Source: Lagopus muta (taxonomy: Eukaryota; Chordata; Aves; Galliformes; Phasianidae). Taken from it: a stretch of 64,000 bases of DNA. The notes under the pieces are model-generated. The model worked only from the letters and a program-made list of their open reading frames with translations, ran no database searches and had not been told where the DNA came from. This document shows positions 23,621 through 36,900 of the stretch, piece after piece. The position numbers were made by a program, and so were the translations under genes. Position 1 is the stretch's first letter. Every line of letters begins with the position of its first letter. Where the stretch lies: NCBI RefSeq assembly GCF_023343835.1, contig NC_064433.1, positions 138,845,957 to 138,909,956 on the forward strand. The letters run 5' to 3'.

Positions 23621-26600
23621 TTTATGATTTGATGCCCTTGTACTTCTCTTGCCATCTCCAACTGGAAGGAAGGAATCATGTCATTCTATGTATTAGAAGA
23701 GGAGATTCTGCATTACTGATAATTCACAGTGTTTGACATTCTTGTGTAATTTGTCTCAACAGTGACAGGAGACTTTCACTTTGCCAGTGTTTCTGAATGA
23801 CTGAAAATCCTAGAACTGCAAAATTTTCTTGATTTCCAAAGCAACAAAGGAATTTCCAAGTTACTGCAAAGTCATGCACTATGGAGCTTCTCTTTAGATT
23901 GTCTCTAGAACTGCTTTTATGGCTATGGCAGTTATGACTCTTTTAATGATCTGATTCAGTGAGATGCAGCCAAATTCCCTCTTATTCTTAAAGCCTATGC
24001 AAGTAGTTACAGAGAAGGTCAAAGAGAAGGAAGGTCGTTGCTGTCTTCATAAATGCCTTTCTCCTATGTCAGGTGCTAAAAGCTTTCCTAATAAATAGTG
24101 AGGAACAGTGCCTTTAATAAGCAGTGATTCAGGGTGCTGCAATTCCAGCATTCAAGGGAGACTTGCCAAGCTTTGCTAATGACTTAAATTTGTTGTTGTA
24201 TTTAATGTTTTCATCTCTACACGTGCATTTCTGGCTCTGGAGTGTAGGTCTGGGCTCAAAGCCACTTCCCAAAAGGAGACCTCTTACCATTTAGATTGGG
24301 AGCTTACAGAACAAAGACCTTTAGAGAGCTTACAGGTCCAGGCTATTGGCAGTGCCATATTGAAGGACTTTCTTCCAACAGTGTTCTGAGCTTGACTCTG
24401 AGAGTAACGAATGCCATTTCTCTCCACTGCTCCCACTGTAAGGCTTATCTGTGACTGAGTTACTCTAACAGCTAATTACACCACAGCTGCCAAAATAAAT
24501 TTGTATAACCAGCCTAAATGTATATGTTCCTATGCCGGTATCAACCTAAAGGACAAGTTTCTCTTCTTCCATCCTTGTATTCATGTAAGACCACACAAAG
24601 CCACTCAGGATTGATGTGAAAGTCTATCCAAGCACTGCTTCATCCCTACCAATGACAACAGCAAATACTGTGCCAAGAGAGTATGCAAAACTCTCCTTTC
24701 TCTGCAGGTTCTTCCCCTTGGGCTCCCACTCCTCCAGAGGATGATCATGTATTTAGTTTGCATTAATTATCCTAAGCATTTTTTTCAATCTGCTGAAATT
24801 ACCAGCTATCTGCTGTGAAAAGAAGCACCCTCCCCCCAATCTGCATTTAATCAGTCTTTTATTCCTTTTCCCAAATGCCTCCATCTTCCTGTACCATGAG
24901 ACTTCAGGAGTGACAACTTTGCATTCAGCTCAGCCATTTCTCCTGCAGTTTTAGAAACATCAGCCACTGCCCTGAGCCTCAAGAGGCTCAGACTGTCTGA
25001 TCTCTTCTTGTCAGCCTCTACTTCTGATCACTTGACCCTTAGGTCAATTTTGGACTTAGTTTTAAATAAGGGTATAATTTTCTTTTCCTGCCTAGTTAGG
25101 TACAACTTCCATTCCTTCCCCAAAGCAGTGCTCTCATTTTGCAATGCCAGAGATCACAGTAAGAAGTCCACCCCTGCCTTTCCACTCTCCTATTAATTCA
25201 TTTCTTCTTTTCATATCTTTTCTTTCCTGCTTTCTTGTTCCTTTACATGTCAACTCATATTTGGGTATACTGACTTGAGTTGGGGAAATTTCATTTACTT
25301 GAAATTAAAAAAAAAAAAAATATTATTGATTTGTGCAGCAGGGAGAAAAAATATAAGCATTAAAACAATACTTTCCCTTTTCCCAAACTCACTCCTTCTC
25401 TTCAGACTCCTGTCCTCTCCTCCTTTTTATCACTGTGGATACAGTCAGTGCTTCCAGCAAGGCAGGTAATAGTCAGTACACAACACTTCTCTGTTTGCTG
25501 CTCTTTTCCTCCCACAGAGCAGAGTACTGACCACAGGAATTTCCAATTGCTCTGATGTGGGGTCCTTCATAGGCTACAGTGTGACTACTTGTGGTGGTCT
25601 TTTTTCCTTCTCTGACTTTGTTATTTGCACTCTTGTTTACCACTATTCCTCCCCCTTTTCCCCCCAAACTTCTGCCTGTTCAGTGTTTTTTGCCCTTTTT
25701 ATAATATGTTATCATCAAGAGTTGTTGTTGTGCTCAGCTGTGGCCAGTGAAATGGAAATGGCTGCATCCATCACAGGGCAGGCCCTGGTCTCTTCTCACA
25801 GGGCGCATCTCTGCAGCCGATACTGTGTTGTTTATAACCAATGCACCGTGTTCCTTTGGCATCCAAAACTCAGTTTCAGAATGGATCTCTAGGAAAAAAA
25901 ACAACAACAACAAAGGAGTATAAACAAAGATATTCCAAGGTAGTGGAGGGAGACCTCCAGCATAAGCAGCATTTCCACTGGAATCCTCTTCTCTCAGTTC
26001 AATAAGTACACACAATTCCTACCCATTTGTCCATAATCTACTAGCTACAGATTAAAAATTCCAGGTTTTCCACTGAAGATTTACTGTATAAGAGAATAAT
26101 TACTGAGAGAATTTTTGCTGCATTGTTACTGTTACAAGGAGCATTACTGCACTTAACTTTCTTTGTGCTGTACAATATATTTCAGCTGGAAAAGACTGCT
26201 TGTCTGGAGCCATTTATGAGTTTTATTTTTAGTGTTTTCTTAGGGTCTGTTTGATAAACTATGAAACCAAATTTGCACTGTTGGATTTCAAAATTGTTGT
26301 GGCAAATAGACCATCAGTTTTGTGCAGTGTCTCACTGTGAATTCTCACATCTTGCCTTACTGGAGATTTCCTTTGTATTTGTTGTATATATATAACAACT
26401 CAACAGCAACAAAATTATGACAAAGTCTGCCCTAGTATTTCTGTAGCTGAGGTCATGCAGTGATAGAAAAATATTTTCTGTCTTTCAGCTGAATAAAACC
26501 CATCTATAAGGCCTAAAGCAAGTGTTTAAGACATCATGAGGATTAGTTTCCTCAATTAAGCAATAAAAGACCAAAAAGCCAAATTGATACCTCTCTTATG

Positions 26601-27570
26601 TTGCGTAAAGCTCAGTTTGACTATACAACAGTGCATTGTGTAGATATAGACAGGAAGAGAAAACTGAATTTCACTGACTCAGCTCATTCATTATTTTAAA
26701 TGTTGATCTGCAAGCAGTCTTGACTGGATGACCCTGGGAAATACATATCTTGTCTAGTAAAAAGTAAGGAATATGTCAAGCAGAAAGACCTTAGGAAGAG
26801 AATGAAGGTGAATAACCTCAACATTTTAGTTGGAGGTGGGGGGAATTATAAATGAAGGTAACTGCTTTCCACACTGACCAGACAGTGCCTCTGGTGATCA
26901 CTTAGTTTGGATACCACAGCAGAAAACCTGAAGTGAGGTAGGACACCATACTAGTAAGAGGTGACGAGGAGCAGAAGTTGCTCAGCATTATGCTAGAGCT
27001 CCACACTCTTCCTTAGAGAAACTTCTCCTGGGTTGCTGTACTGAAGCTAAAACTCATTAATCCATTTTTTATTATGCTATTTGAGTGCTGCTGCTACTAG
27101 CACTGAAGTGATCTGTTTGTTTTTATTTAGGACTAGACAGAGAGAGAAGAAGCTTCTGGCATCCGTTTTCTCCCTCTGCCTGGGGAGCAGGGGCTGATGA
27201 TAGGCAATGAAGAAGGAACTCTCCCTGCTTTTCAGAATGCCCGGAAGACCAAAAGGTAGATCATTCTTCTCAGGTCAGTCAGGGAGAAACAGAACAGAAG
27301 GGGTAGCTTGCCCTTTCTTCTCCTTTTGCAGGTTGTAGCTGCTCTGGTGACATTCAGCACTACTGAAATTTACATCAGGGAAGCACACTTCAAGCACCAC
27401 GTGCCTTTATAAAACTTACTCTCATTTTTTGGGGGGAGAGTCATTGAGAGAGATCTTAAATGGCAAAAGTTTAAGGAACACCAAGACAGAGTGTGCTCTC
27501 AAAACCGTGGACCATCATTTCCATTTGTGCAATAATAATTTAAAATACGACTCAAATATAAAAATATTTC
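23620..27570. other. Non-coding stretch without recognised genes
   Basis: No conserved exon, RNA gene or clear mobile element was recognised. It holds an A-run near 25305-25320 and moderately AT-rich sequence. Confidence 0.4.
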
Positions 27571-27576
27571 TTGGAA

Positions 27577-28125
27577 ACATAGAATCATAGAATTATAGAA
27601 TAATAGTATCACCAAGGTTGGAAAAGACCTCTAAGATCATCCAGTCCAACTGTCCACCTATCACCAGTATTTCCCACTATTATGTATTAATGATGTCCCT
27701 CAGTGCAATGCCTAAATGTTTCTTGAACACCTCTAGGGACAATTTCCACCTCCCTGGCCAGTCCGTTCCAGTGCCTCACCACTCTCTGAGAAGAATTATT
27801 TCCTAATGTCCAACCTGAATCTCCCCTGGCACAACTTGATGCCATTCCCTCTAGTCCTGCTGCTAGTTGCATGGGAGAAGAGTCCGATTCCCACCTCAAC
27901 ACAGCCTCCTTTCAGGTATTTGTGGAGAGTGATAAAGTCACCTCTGAGCCTCCTCTTCTCTGGACTGAACAATCCCAGCTCCCTCAGCCATTCCTCATAA
28001 AACTTGTGCTCCAGACCCCTCACAGCTTTGTTGCCCTTTTCTGAATAAACTCCAGGGGCTTAATGTCTTTCCTTTAGTGAGGGGCCCCAAACTGAACACA
28101 ATATTCAAGGTATGGCCTCAAAAGG
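27577..28125 (-). mobile_element. CR1: CR1 LINE 3' fragment
   Basis: It starts with tail repeats ('agaatcatagaattatagaa') and reads back through the 3' UTR into the RT C-terminus (minus-strand frame 27796-28023 with [15 protein letters not shown]). It is 5'-truncated. Confidence 0.92.
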
Positions 28126-28615
28126 CACTGCTTCCTTGTGCAAAAGAAACTGCTTTTGCTAGTATTCTTTAAACCAGTGTCTAATACCCAGTCTATTGGG
28201 AAAGCAGAAATTTCTCCCAAATCTAACATAGATGGAGATAAATAACCACGGGATGATATAATTAAAGCAAGCTACAAATTATCTTCCAAGGCAGGATTAA
28301 ACTGTGACTTCTGGTGACATTAGCAAAATATCCTCAAGGGCATTTTAACAACCACCTGCACTGCAGATAGCATGTGATATTAGAATGACATCTCTCTCTA
28401 GACGCTGATGAGTGAGCAGAGACAGTGTCTGCAATTGGGAGTTTTGGTATCATCTGGAGCTGGGATCTATTTTAACAAATTTCTTCAGATGAAAATTGTG
28501 AAAAATGACTTGGTGACTTGGTGCATATTATTTCAACTTTGATTTTCTTTGACATTTGTCTCTTAAGTCATACAAATTTAGACTCTTGTCTAAAACCCCT
28601 TTCTTTTTGTTGCAG

Positions 28616-28925
28616 AGGTGCAGTGCTAGGTGAAGCTAGCATTTGCGTGAGAAAGGAAGACCCATCTCCAGTAGAAAAACAACAGAACTTTGCAAGAATT
28701 ACTATAGAAATTGCAGATCTTTCTGGGAAGTCAAACCCAGGTCTGAAGCGTCTTCTCTCACCACTCACTGACTTATTCTGTCAGCCCCCAGAGCGATCCA
28801 CTCAGCCTGACTTTTGCAGGCAGTCAGAAACTGCTGATGATACACGCAAAAAGCCACTAGAGTCAGGAAAAGAGAAGAAAAGTACGTGCACCTGTGGAAG
28901 AGCAGTGAGACTGGGTGAACCATAG
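28616..28925 (+). pseudogene. Locus B: isolated cytoplasmic-tail exon
   Basis: 310 nt with an intact acceptor and stop codon, almost identical to the gene A tail exon, including IADLSGKSNPGLKRLL. No transmembrane, cassette or signal exon precedes it; the homology stops about 70 bp upstream. It is probably a partial duplicate. It could only be used if another gene spliced into it or if gene C's upstream exons were joined by rearrangement. Confidence 0.78.
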
Positions 28926-29311
28926 AACCTCTAGTGGACCAAGAATGTGGAGGTCAGCACTGCTAGGGAGCTGTGTGCCATGGAAGAGGACACACAGTGT
29001 CTATGAGAGAATACATCAGACAAACGGGAAAGGGAGAGTCTCCTAACCGTGCTGCAGGCTCGGCAATGCAGAGCAATAAGGAACGTGCTTCCATCACTAC
29101 GTCACTTTGTCTCTCCCTCCCGGAAACGGCGTGGGAAGGACTGGAGTGTTTGGGGAACTCTAGTTCTCCTTTAGAAGCTTTCCCACTTCCATCAGTTCAC
29201 TGCATGATGTCCACACTTACGGACGACCATGAGAGCAGTCAGTGCTTATTCCATATCATGACACCATGCCCAAGTTGTGCAATACAGATATGTATATATA
29301 CCTGTACAACC

Positions 29312-29317
29312 AATAAA
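29312..29317 (+). promoter_or_regulatory. Putative polyadenylation signal of locus B
   Basis: AATAAA at the position conserved with genes A and C. Confidence 0.4.
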
Positions 29318-29389
29318 CAACAATTAATATCATATACAGATATGTGTATGTGTGTGCACATACACGTAAATCTACTGACTGTTCTCTCC

Positions 29390-30005
29390 CAGCACCAGGT
29401 CTCCTTCCAGTACACACTGAATGTCCCTGTTTCTTTTTTTGCATTTCCCACCAAGTGAACTCAGGGCTGTGAGCAAAATCAGTCCCATGGGTGGGCTTGC
29501 TTTTGCCCACGACCAGGATAGCCCAAACATTTTCCCTTGTAAATTCTTCTCATGTCCCACATTCTATCCCTTCCTATTGTACATAAGAGGCCGGATTGGG
29601 CAGGGCCATCTTGATTGGCAGATCCCAGAGTGTTGACTAAGCAGGTGACTTGTGCTATATGTTTATCCCAATGCTTGAATGTTCTGCCAACTACTGCTTT
29701 CAGCATAGTTTTTAACACTCCAAAATAACTTTTCCAGAAGCTGATGCATCATAGAGTATATGATATATCCACTCAGTGCCATGCTCTTTGGCCCAGGTGT
29801 TTATGAGGGTATTTTTAAAATGAGTTCCTTTATCTGACTCACTTCTTTTTGGGCTGCCACATCACCAAAACATTCGCTATTCAAGGGTAGCATTTTGGGT
29901 GGAGGTATGGGGCACAGGATGTGTTTCCAGACATCAGGTGTTTTCTTCCACCACTGTAAGCATACAGCGCTCTCCATGGCAGATTTGAGGCAGTGTGATA
30001 GAATT
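29390..30005 (-). mobile_element. ERV integrase fragment, copy B
   Basis: This is the shorter equivalent of 11350-11965, antisense to the tail exon. Its 5' side is cut by joined CR1 sequence near 30005. Confidence 0.62.
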
Positions 30006-31262
30006 CCCAGCCTTCCCGTACTGCAGCCTTCTGGGCTGCAAGCACACACTGCTGCCTCATATCCAGCTTCTCATCCTGCGGGAGCACTGGTATAGAGGCA
30101 CTTCAGCTTAGCTACTGGCCTCACTGCCTTCTCAGAGGAGCGCTCCCCAATACCTCTGGGACAAGTTTGGGGTTTTCCCCCGCTCCCTCCAACATGACAG
30201 CGTTCCCATGCGCTTCTCTGTCACCCAGCTCACCTCCTTCCCCCATCATATCTAGTTTGAAGCCCTGCTAACCAGCCCAGGAAGCTTGCTCCCAAGAATA
30301 TTCGTGGCCCTTCTAGTCAGTCTGCTCCCGTCCACCATCAGCATTCCCCCGTTCTCAAGGCTGCATCCCAAGCCATAGTACCCAAAGCTCTGTGTGCGAC
30401 ACCATTCGCAGAGCCGTTCATTCAGCGTGCCCACCCTCCTCCTTTTGTGCAGATCCCAGTCACAAACTGAGAGAATAAAGGAGAACACACCTTGTGTTGC
30501 TGAACCTTTCTGCAGTATTCCCAGAGCCCTAAAGTCCCTTTTGATCATCTAATTTCTTCTTTTGCCGACCTCTTCATTTCCAGTGTGGAAAGTTAGTAAT
30601 GGACAATAATCAGAGGGCTTGACCAGCCAAATGATGTTCCTAGCAACATTTCTCACCCAGGCTCCAGGCAGGCAATGCACCTCCCTGTGGCACAGATCCC
30701 AGCAGCATATCAGGCCCTCGGTTCTCCACAGAAGCATGATGTCAGTTTTTTTTCCTGACTGACGCTGTAGTGATACGGGGAGCAGACTGACCAGTCTTGG
30801 GCAACCTCTCCTGCACAGACGGACTTTCACTGACATCCACATCCCCATGTCCCTCCAGCTCCACAGCCTCATACCTGTTATGTAAGGGCACATGGGAGGG
30901 TGGGACAGGCTGCGAGGTGATCTGCTTGCTGCTCCAAACTTGAACTTGTCTCCATCCCTCGCTGTCTCTGAGGTCAACCGCTCCTATCTGACTGTGAAAG
31001 GGCAGATGATCCCCCAATGCTTGAGCATTTCCCCTGTGCCCTTTCTGTAGGGATGGCAGAGTGTGACTCCACCAATCAATCTCCCTCCTACAATCCCGGA
31101 TGCTCCTCAGCCTTTCTACTTCTTCCTTTACCTCTACAACCTGGCTGAGCTGATCATCCACCTGCTCACACTGCAAACAGGTGGCATCCCTGCTGCCCTC
31201 CTGAAGCAGTGACAGGGCCAGGCATTCTCCGCAAGCCTGAGACCTGAACTGCAGCATGGACT
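30006..31262 (-). mobile_element. CR1: CR1 5' region with ORF1, copy B
   Basis: Minus-strand open frames (30252-30548, 30549-30977, 30742-31257) match CR1 ORF1: an N-terminal zinc-finger and coiled-coil-like part (ACGECLALSLLQEGS, VDDQLSQVVEVKEEVERL) and a later esterase-like part (MIKRDFRALG, LNERLCEWCRTQSFG). Near 30010-30090 a short ORF2 C-terminal piece (LDMRQQCVLAAQKA) joins the integrase fragment. Confidence 0.75.
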
Positions 31263-31384
31263 TATGTGCCTTCAGTCTCAGTCTCCACTTCTCATGGCGA
31301 GGCTTGTACTGTTAAGATAGTTCTTTCACACCACATCTCTATCTAGGCTTTAGTAGGCAAGAATTGCTATAATTCCTGACTGAA

Positions 31385-32195
31385 TGATTTGCTCAGCCTG
31401 GTCGCCCAGGTAAAAGGGGGAGGTGGAGCGGTTGAGAAGCATCTGGAATTGTGAGAGGGAGTGGAGTCACACTATCCCTGCAGGAAAGGCACTGGGGATT
31501 GCTGTACAAATAGCAGTGGACCATCTACCCTCTAACAGTTGGATGGGAGGGGGTCAACTGTATGCCCACGTGGCCAAGAGGGCCAACAGCATCCTGGCCT
31601 GCATTAGAAGTAGTGTGGCCAGCAGGAGCAGGGAGGCAATCACTTCATGTACTCAGCACTGGTGAGGCCACACTTCATGTACTCTGTTCAGTTTTGGGCC
31701 CCTCACTACAAGAAAGACATTGAGGCCCTGGAACGTGTCCAGAGAAGGGCAACAAAACTGGTGAGGGGTCTGGAGCACAAGTCTGATGAGGAGCAGCTGA
31801 GGGAGCTGGGATTGTTCAGTCTGGAGAAGAGGAGGCTCAGGGGAGACCTCATTGCACTCTACAACTTCCTGAAGGGAGGCTGTGGTGAAAAGTGGTTTGG
31901 CGCCTTCTCCCAGGCAATGAACAGGACCCAAGGAAATGGCCACAAGTTGTACCAGAGGAGGTTTAGGTTAGACATAGGGAAGAACTTTTTCTCTCAGAGA
32001 GTGGTCAGGCACTGGAATGGCTGCCCAGGGAGGTGGTGGAGTCGCCGTCCCTGGCAGTGTTCAAGAGGCATCTGGATGAGGAGCTGCGAGATATGGTTTA
32101 GTGCTTGTGGTAGCAAGGGTAATGGGAGGATGGTTGGACTAGACGGTCTTGCAGGTCCTTTCCAACCTTGTGATTTTAGGATTCTGTGACCTCAC
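31385..32195 (+). mobile_element. CR1: CR1 LINE with large internal deletion
   Basis: An ORF1-like start (VERLRSIWNCERE) jumps at about 31555 to the ORF2 C-terminus ([20 protein letters not shown]), then the 3' UTR ending 'ttttaggattctgtga'. Almost all of ORF2 is missing. Confidence 0.85.
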
Positions 32196-32818
32196 AGACA
32201 GGGATGGAAACAAGACCCAACTCAAGGCAGCAAGCAGCGTGCCTCTCAGCCTGTCCCACCCTCCCACGTGCCCTTACATAACAGGTATGAGGCTCGAGCT
32301 GGAGGGACAGAGGGATGTGGATGTGAGTGAAGGTCCATTCACACTGAAGACGTTGCCTGTGGCAAGTCAGACTGTTCCCTGTATTGCTACAGCATCAATT
32401 AGGAAAACAAGAAGAACTGTCATAATTTGGGAACTTCATACGCAGTTTCATGTCAGAAATCATCGTGTCACACTGCCCTGCTACTGCCATCTGTTGCTTG
32501 GTAACAACATGTAATGGATATTGGTTAGAAGGTTCAGCTTCTACTGCCATGCCACCACCATCCACCTCTGGTATTTTGGGATAATATGTAAAATAGGGGG
32601 CATTACTTCTGGAGCAACATATAGTTAATGTATATAAATAATAAAGCTCATTTTATTGCTTTAACATTGTTTATTAAAGCATTAAAAAAAAAGTGCCAGT
32701 CGTTGCCAGCCCTGTGTGTGTCACAGGGAGGCTGCTGACAGCTACTGGAGTCAGGCCTGTGGTGCAGGCCTGCAGGCCGTTGCCAGGTGCTGAATGGATT
32801 GTGGTCTTCCCATCCCAG

Positions 32819-32871
32819 CCCCTGGGACAGGAATGGTGTGTGTTCCCACGTCGGCTGTGGATGGTGCTGTG
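32819..32871 (+). pseudogene. Possible relic cassette exon 2 upstream of gene C
   Basis: Mirrored equivalent of 16700-16752, between 'catcccag' and 'gtgagtga'. Its own signal exon is absent because the repeat arm ends just upstream. Confidence 0.28.
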
Positions 32872-33544
32872 GTGAGTGAAGCCAGCTTAGGGCTCCACAT
32901 CCATGTCTTGCAGCAAGGCCGCAGGTCATCTCCCTCGTGCCTGGTGTGGTGTCTCAGCTGTCTGTGTTCATGTGAGTCCCTCTGGAGGCAGCCCTTGGCT
33001 GAGGCAGCCTGTCAGCAACATGTCAGTGTCCCTTCTCTGGCTATGGATGTCTCTGAGATATCTCTGAGATACCTACTCAGTACTGCTACTAGCTGAGCCT
33101 GCAAAAGGGAAAGCACCAGCCATGTCTCCCAGCCTGGGCAGAGACCCCAGGTCTCTGGGCATCAGGCTGAACGTAAGCAAGTCGGGAGGAAGCGGTTCTG
33201 GGCCAGAGCGGCTGGAGAGGTGGCCATGCCTTTACATCACGTAAAATTATTGTCAAACTCCTGCCTACAAACTTCAGGATGTCCAGTGTGAAGAGTCAGC
33301 CTGAAACAGACCATGCCCTTGCCCAGATGGGACTGTGTGTCTGAAGGCTCCTAGGCCGCAGGGAAACTGGCCCTGGGCCACTGCCCCATTATATCTTGGA
33401 GACTGCTCAAGGTCCAACACAAGTGAGCAGGCAACCTCAACGTTTATTTTGGTGTCATACATATGATGCAGGCCAGACCAGCACTGGACCATAGCATTTC
33501 AATATTACATTGTTAGATGTAGGTTATGTCAGTGGGTACAGTTC

Positions 33545-33862
33545 AGTCTGTGGTGAGGTTTGAGATTCCTTCAATGCGTACAGCTGACTGTGAAGACAGT
33601 ACTGCACATTCAAACCAGCTTTCCAGGAATGCCTATAACAACTGACCTTTGTTGTAGCTTACTCCTTCATAAGGTGCTCAAGAAACTCTTCATAAGCCAG
33701 AAAGGTCAAGCGCATTTTTCTTGGAGCATCAGAGGTGCTTTGTGAGGTCATAATGGGCCCGGTGAAGACATTCAGGAACCCCATATGATGTCATGCCAGC
33801 AGGTACCACTTGTGCCTCAAGCCTGCAAGGAGGGTGCTTGCTGCTTGTGGACGAGAGGTAGC
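33545..33862 (+). promoter_or_regulatory. Putative promoter/5' UTR block of gene C
   Basis: Conserved with both gene A first-exon flanks, including 'gtgaggtcataatgggcccg' and 'ctgcaaggagggtgcttgct' just before the start codon. No TATA box was seen. Confidence 0.4.
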
Positions 33863-33983
33863 ATGGGGCGACTACGGGAGACGAGCGCTCCCAGCTGTCG
33901 CTTTTTGCTCTTCCTTCTCCTCTTCCTGGTGGCTCTGTGTCATGGGCAACCGCAGTATGTCCAGTGGGGAGCACTGAGTCCGG
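33863..33983 (+). CDS. Gene C signal-peptide exon (type a)
   Basis: 121 nt from ATG to GTAGGT, phase 1 out. It encodes [14 protein letters not shown], a Leu/Phe core, VALCHG and [13 protein letters not shown]. One residue differs from gene A (Ser for Asn near the end). The hydrophobic core and small residues before Gln suggest cleavage after CHG. Confidence 0.75.
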
Positions 33984-36900
33984 GTAGGTTGGGTACTGAG
34001 GGAAGTACTGGGGAAAGAAATCGCTGAGGCTTCTTAAAAAGCAGTGGTTCAGAATTCCAGGATTTGACATATACTCAGATTCCTGATTGGAATGGATATA
34101 GTGGGGAATCTGGACTCAGAGATTTATTTAAGACCACGCGTTTATTTATCTCTTACACGACCTTCTTCAGAGCAATAAAGTAGTTTCTTATATCATTTTC
34201 CCCCTATATTTGCATCTCTTTTGGTAACCTAGGAGTCTGATAGGGTTGTCCACGTATATTGACAGAGAAAGGAACCAAGCCCACGGTAGCACAGCAATTG
34301 GTGGAAGACACAGTCCCCACTCACCACAAAATAGGGCTGCCAGGCTTTCCTGCCTCATCTGAGGTGCGCCCTGAGGTCATACTGGATGTGCCTCGTCATA
34401 TCACCAGGAGCCCCATACTATGTCGTGTTGTACCCAAGAGACGCCACTTGGTGCTCATGGCTTCAAGAGTGCAAGGAGGGTGCTTGCAGGCTGTCGGTGT
34501 GGGCTCCCATGGGGCGACCATGGGGGTCAGCCACCACCAGCAGCTGCTTGCTCTTTCTTCTCCTCTTTCTGGTGGCCTCTTGCCATGGACAAGGACAGGC
34601 TGCCAATGCGGACCAATAAATCTCGGCAGGTTGGTGCCTCTGCTGGAGGCACCGGCAACAAACCCTTGAAAGCAGCCTTGGATGGCAGGTTTACTGCCAT
34701 CAACAACCAGGCTCGGACACAAACTCTGCTCCCCTGTGCCCCACGTAGGGGCTGGGATGTTGTCAGCCGAGCCGTTTGCCGGCCAGCGGCTTCTGCAACA
34801 TGAGGAATGGAAATGCACTCTTGTCTTCATGCGCTCACCATGTGGTTTATGTATGCTTCGAGGATGTCACAGGCTCCCAGTAAACAAGTGCAATCTGTCT
34901 GTCTTGCAGACAGGCTTAGCGCTGCGGGCTGTTCCCGCATATGGGGAGCCAGCAGGATTTTGCCGGTGGATCACACAGTCCATCTCCTGTCACTGCAGGT
35001 CCCATATGAAGAAGCATATGGCAACAGGTCTTGACAGCATTTCTGCTTTGTTCTCTATTCCAGATGAACGTGTTGGCAACATGTACGGAGCATATCCTGT
35101 GGAAGCCGATCTGGAACGTGGTGAGAATCCCAGGGCTATGTTTTTCCTTGGAGATGTGTCTGATTCCTGTGCATGATTCACCTAGGCCCCTGCACTGGAC
35201 CTAACAGAATCTGGACCTATGTCTCTCACAACACTTCGTGATTCCCTGGCACGCCCAGCAGTCTCCTTACCTGGAAGCCAGGCACAGTATGGAAAGGAAA
35301 TCTATCTTTTGTTTCTTTACAGATATGCCTGTACGCCGCGTATCTGGACTGCGCCGTGTTTATCGGCCTCAAGGCTACCCCAGGGGTGAGTGGTCTGTCT
35401 TTGTTCATTTCACGGGGTCAGCATGTGCTTTCAGCCTTGTCTTCCTGTGGAATGTATCTTACAATGTTCTTTGATGATGCTGGGGTGTGGAGAAGAGCAG
35501 AGTAGACATCAGGAGAGCACAGAGATGTGCCCTGGGATTCTTCGCCCTGCACAGCTGTGTTTGCCAGCAGCCCCAGCCTTATGTGTCTCTTGAAGTGCTG
35601 ATGGCAAAGACAGCAGCATTTGGGGCAGAGTTTAGAGCTTCCTGGGGATAGGCTAGTCATGCTATACTTAGGATAAGGCCAATGTCTCCGATTCAATTAT
35701 AGATTATTGCATGTAGTGCAGCTGTGTCAGCTTCAGCTCGTCCTTGTCATCAGCCAGTAAGGAGAAATCATGAGATTCCTCCTCCTTCCCATCCAATGAA
35801 TAAGAGGAATCCTTTCTCCCAGCCAACCTGAACATGGATTGTTTTGTGTGCATATGGTGCCTCTTTTGGCACCTGGTACCCATTTACCACATGCTTGTGA
35901 GTGGAAGAGGGAGGCAAGTGTCTGTAAGTGTTTGCTGCCATTCAAGGCTGAACAGGTGAATTGCAATGTATGTCAGGAGCTGTTATCTTCTGTCTTTGTT
36001 TGCAGAGGTGGCCTCAGGTGCTGGCTCTGCAGCTTCTCAGTGGGTTCCTGATGTTGAGCATTGGAGGAATCCCATGGGTAAGTGGTGTGTCTAGGTTTCC
36101 TCAGAGTGATGCCAGGTGCATCTAGAGGGCCTGACCTCTCTGTATCTAGCCTGTCCCATGAAAGGTGTATTGAAATGTCACAAGGATTTTAGGGTTATGT
36201 TTCTCCTTGGAGATGCATTTGATCCCTGGCCATGGCTTGCATAGGCCTCTGCTCTGGACCTGGCAGAATCTGGACCTATGTGTGGCTCTCAGAACACTAT
36301 GTCCCTGGCCACACAGCCTCTTGTCTTTGTTAGGTAGAGATGGGGAACAGAACAGGCCCAGTATAATCCATGGTGAGATGATTTTGGACCTGCTCTGAAA
36401 GCTATATGCTCACAAGTTAATGGGGCCAGATGGATTGCACCCTAGATTGCTGAGGGAGTTGACGGATGTGGTTGCCACTCTCCATCCATTCTTTGGCAGT
36501 CCTGTCCCAAAACGTCTCGGTGGATTGGAGACTGGCAAATGTGACACCCATCTTCAAAAAGGGCCAGAAAGATGATCCTGGTAGCTACAGACCTATTAGT
36601 CTCACATAGGTGCCAGGGAAAGTCATGGAATGGATAATCTTGGGAGCCATCATGGATCAACTAAAGGTCAAACAGAGGATCAGTCCCAGTCAGCATGGGT
36701 TTCTGAATGGTAGAACCTGTCTGACAAACCTGATTTCATTCTATGACAAGGTGACTGGCTTAATGAAAGAAGGTAAGGCTGTTGATTTGGTCCACCTGAA
36801 CTTCAGTAAAGCCTTTGACACTGTCCCCCACAACATCCTCACGGAGAAGATGGCTGCCCATGGTTTGGATGGGGGTATGCTCCGCTGGGTGAAACACTGC

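Larger units (their letters stand above)
28545..31340. repeat. Direct repeat, copy B (pairs with 39875-42679)
   Basis: About 2.8 kb nearly identical to the region downstream of gene C. From the stop codon to the right boundary the offset between copies stays at 11,339 bp, so there are no net indels over about 2.4 kb. The right boundary is sharp: after 'accacatctct' the two copies diverge. The left boundary lies just upstream of the tail-exon acceptor. Confidence 0.88.
35285..36135 (+). repeat. Cassette-pair unit 1 in gene C
   Basis: Covers exons 3 and 4 and their introns. It is directly repeated at 38315-39012, and a foreign segment of about 160 bp is inserted at 35652-35812. Confidence 0.85.

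Noticed and set aside
28616-29458. Locus B as a complete gene starting at ATG 28518
   Set aside because: The frame upstream of 28616 is intron sequence ending in the conserved acceptor; the ATG is fortuitous and the protein would lack signal and membrane segments.
30252-31257. Minus-strand open frames of 98, 142 and 171 codons as host genes
   Set aside because: Their translations are CR1 ORF1; the same frames recur at 41591-42596 by duplication.
34980-35030. Possible extra exon 'gtcccatatgaagaagcata' between the type b signal exon and exon 2 in gene C
   Set aside because: Entering in phase 1 gives an immediate stop, and there is no matching donor in the required phase.
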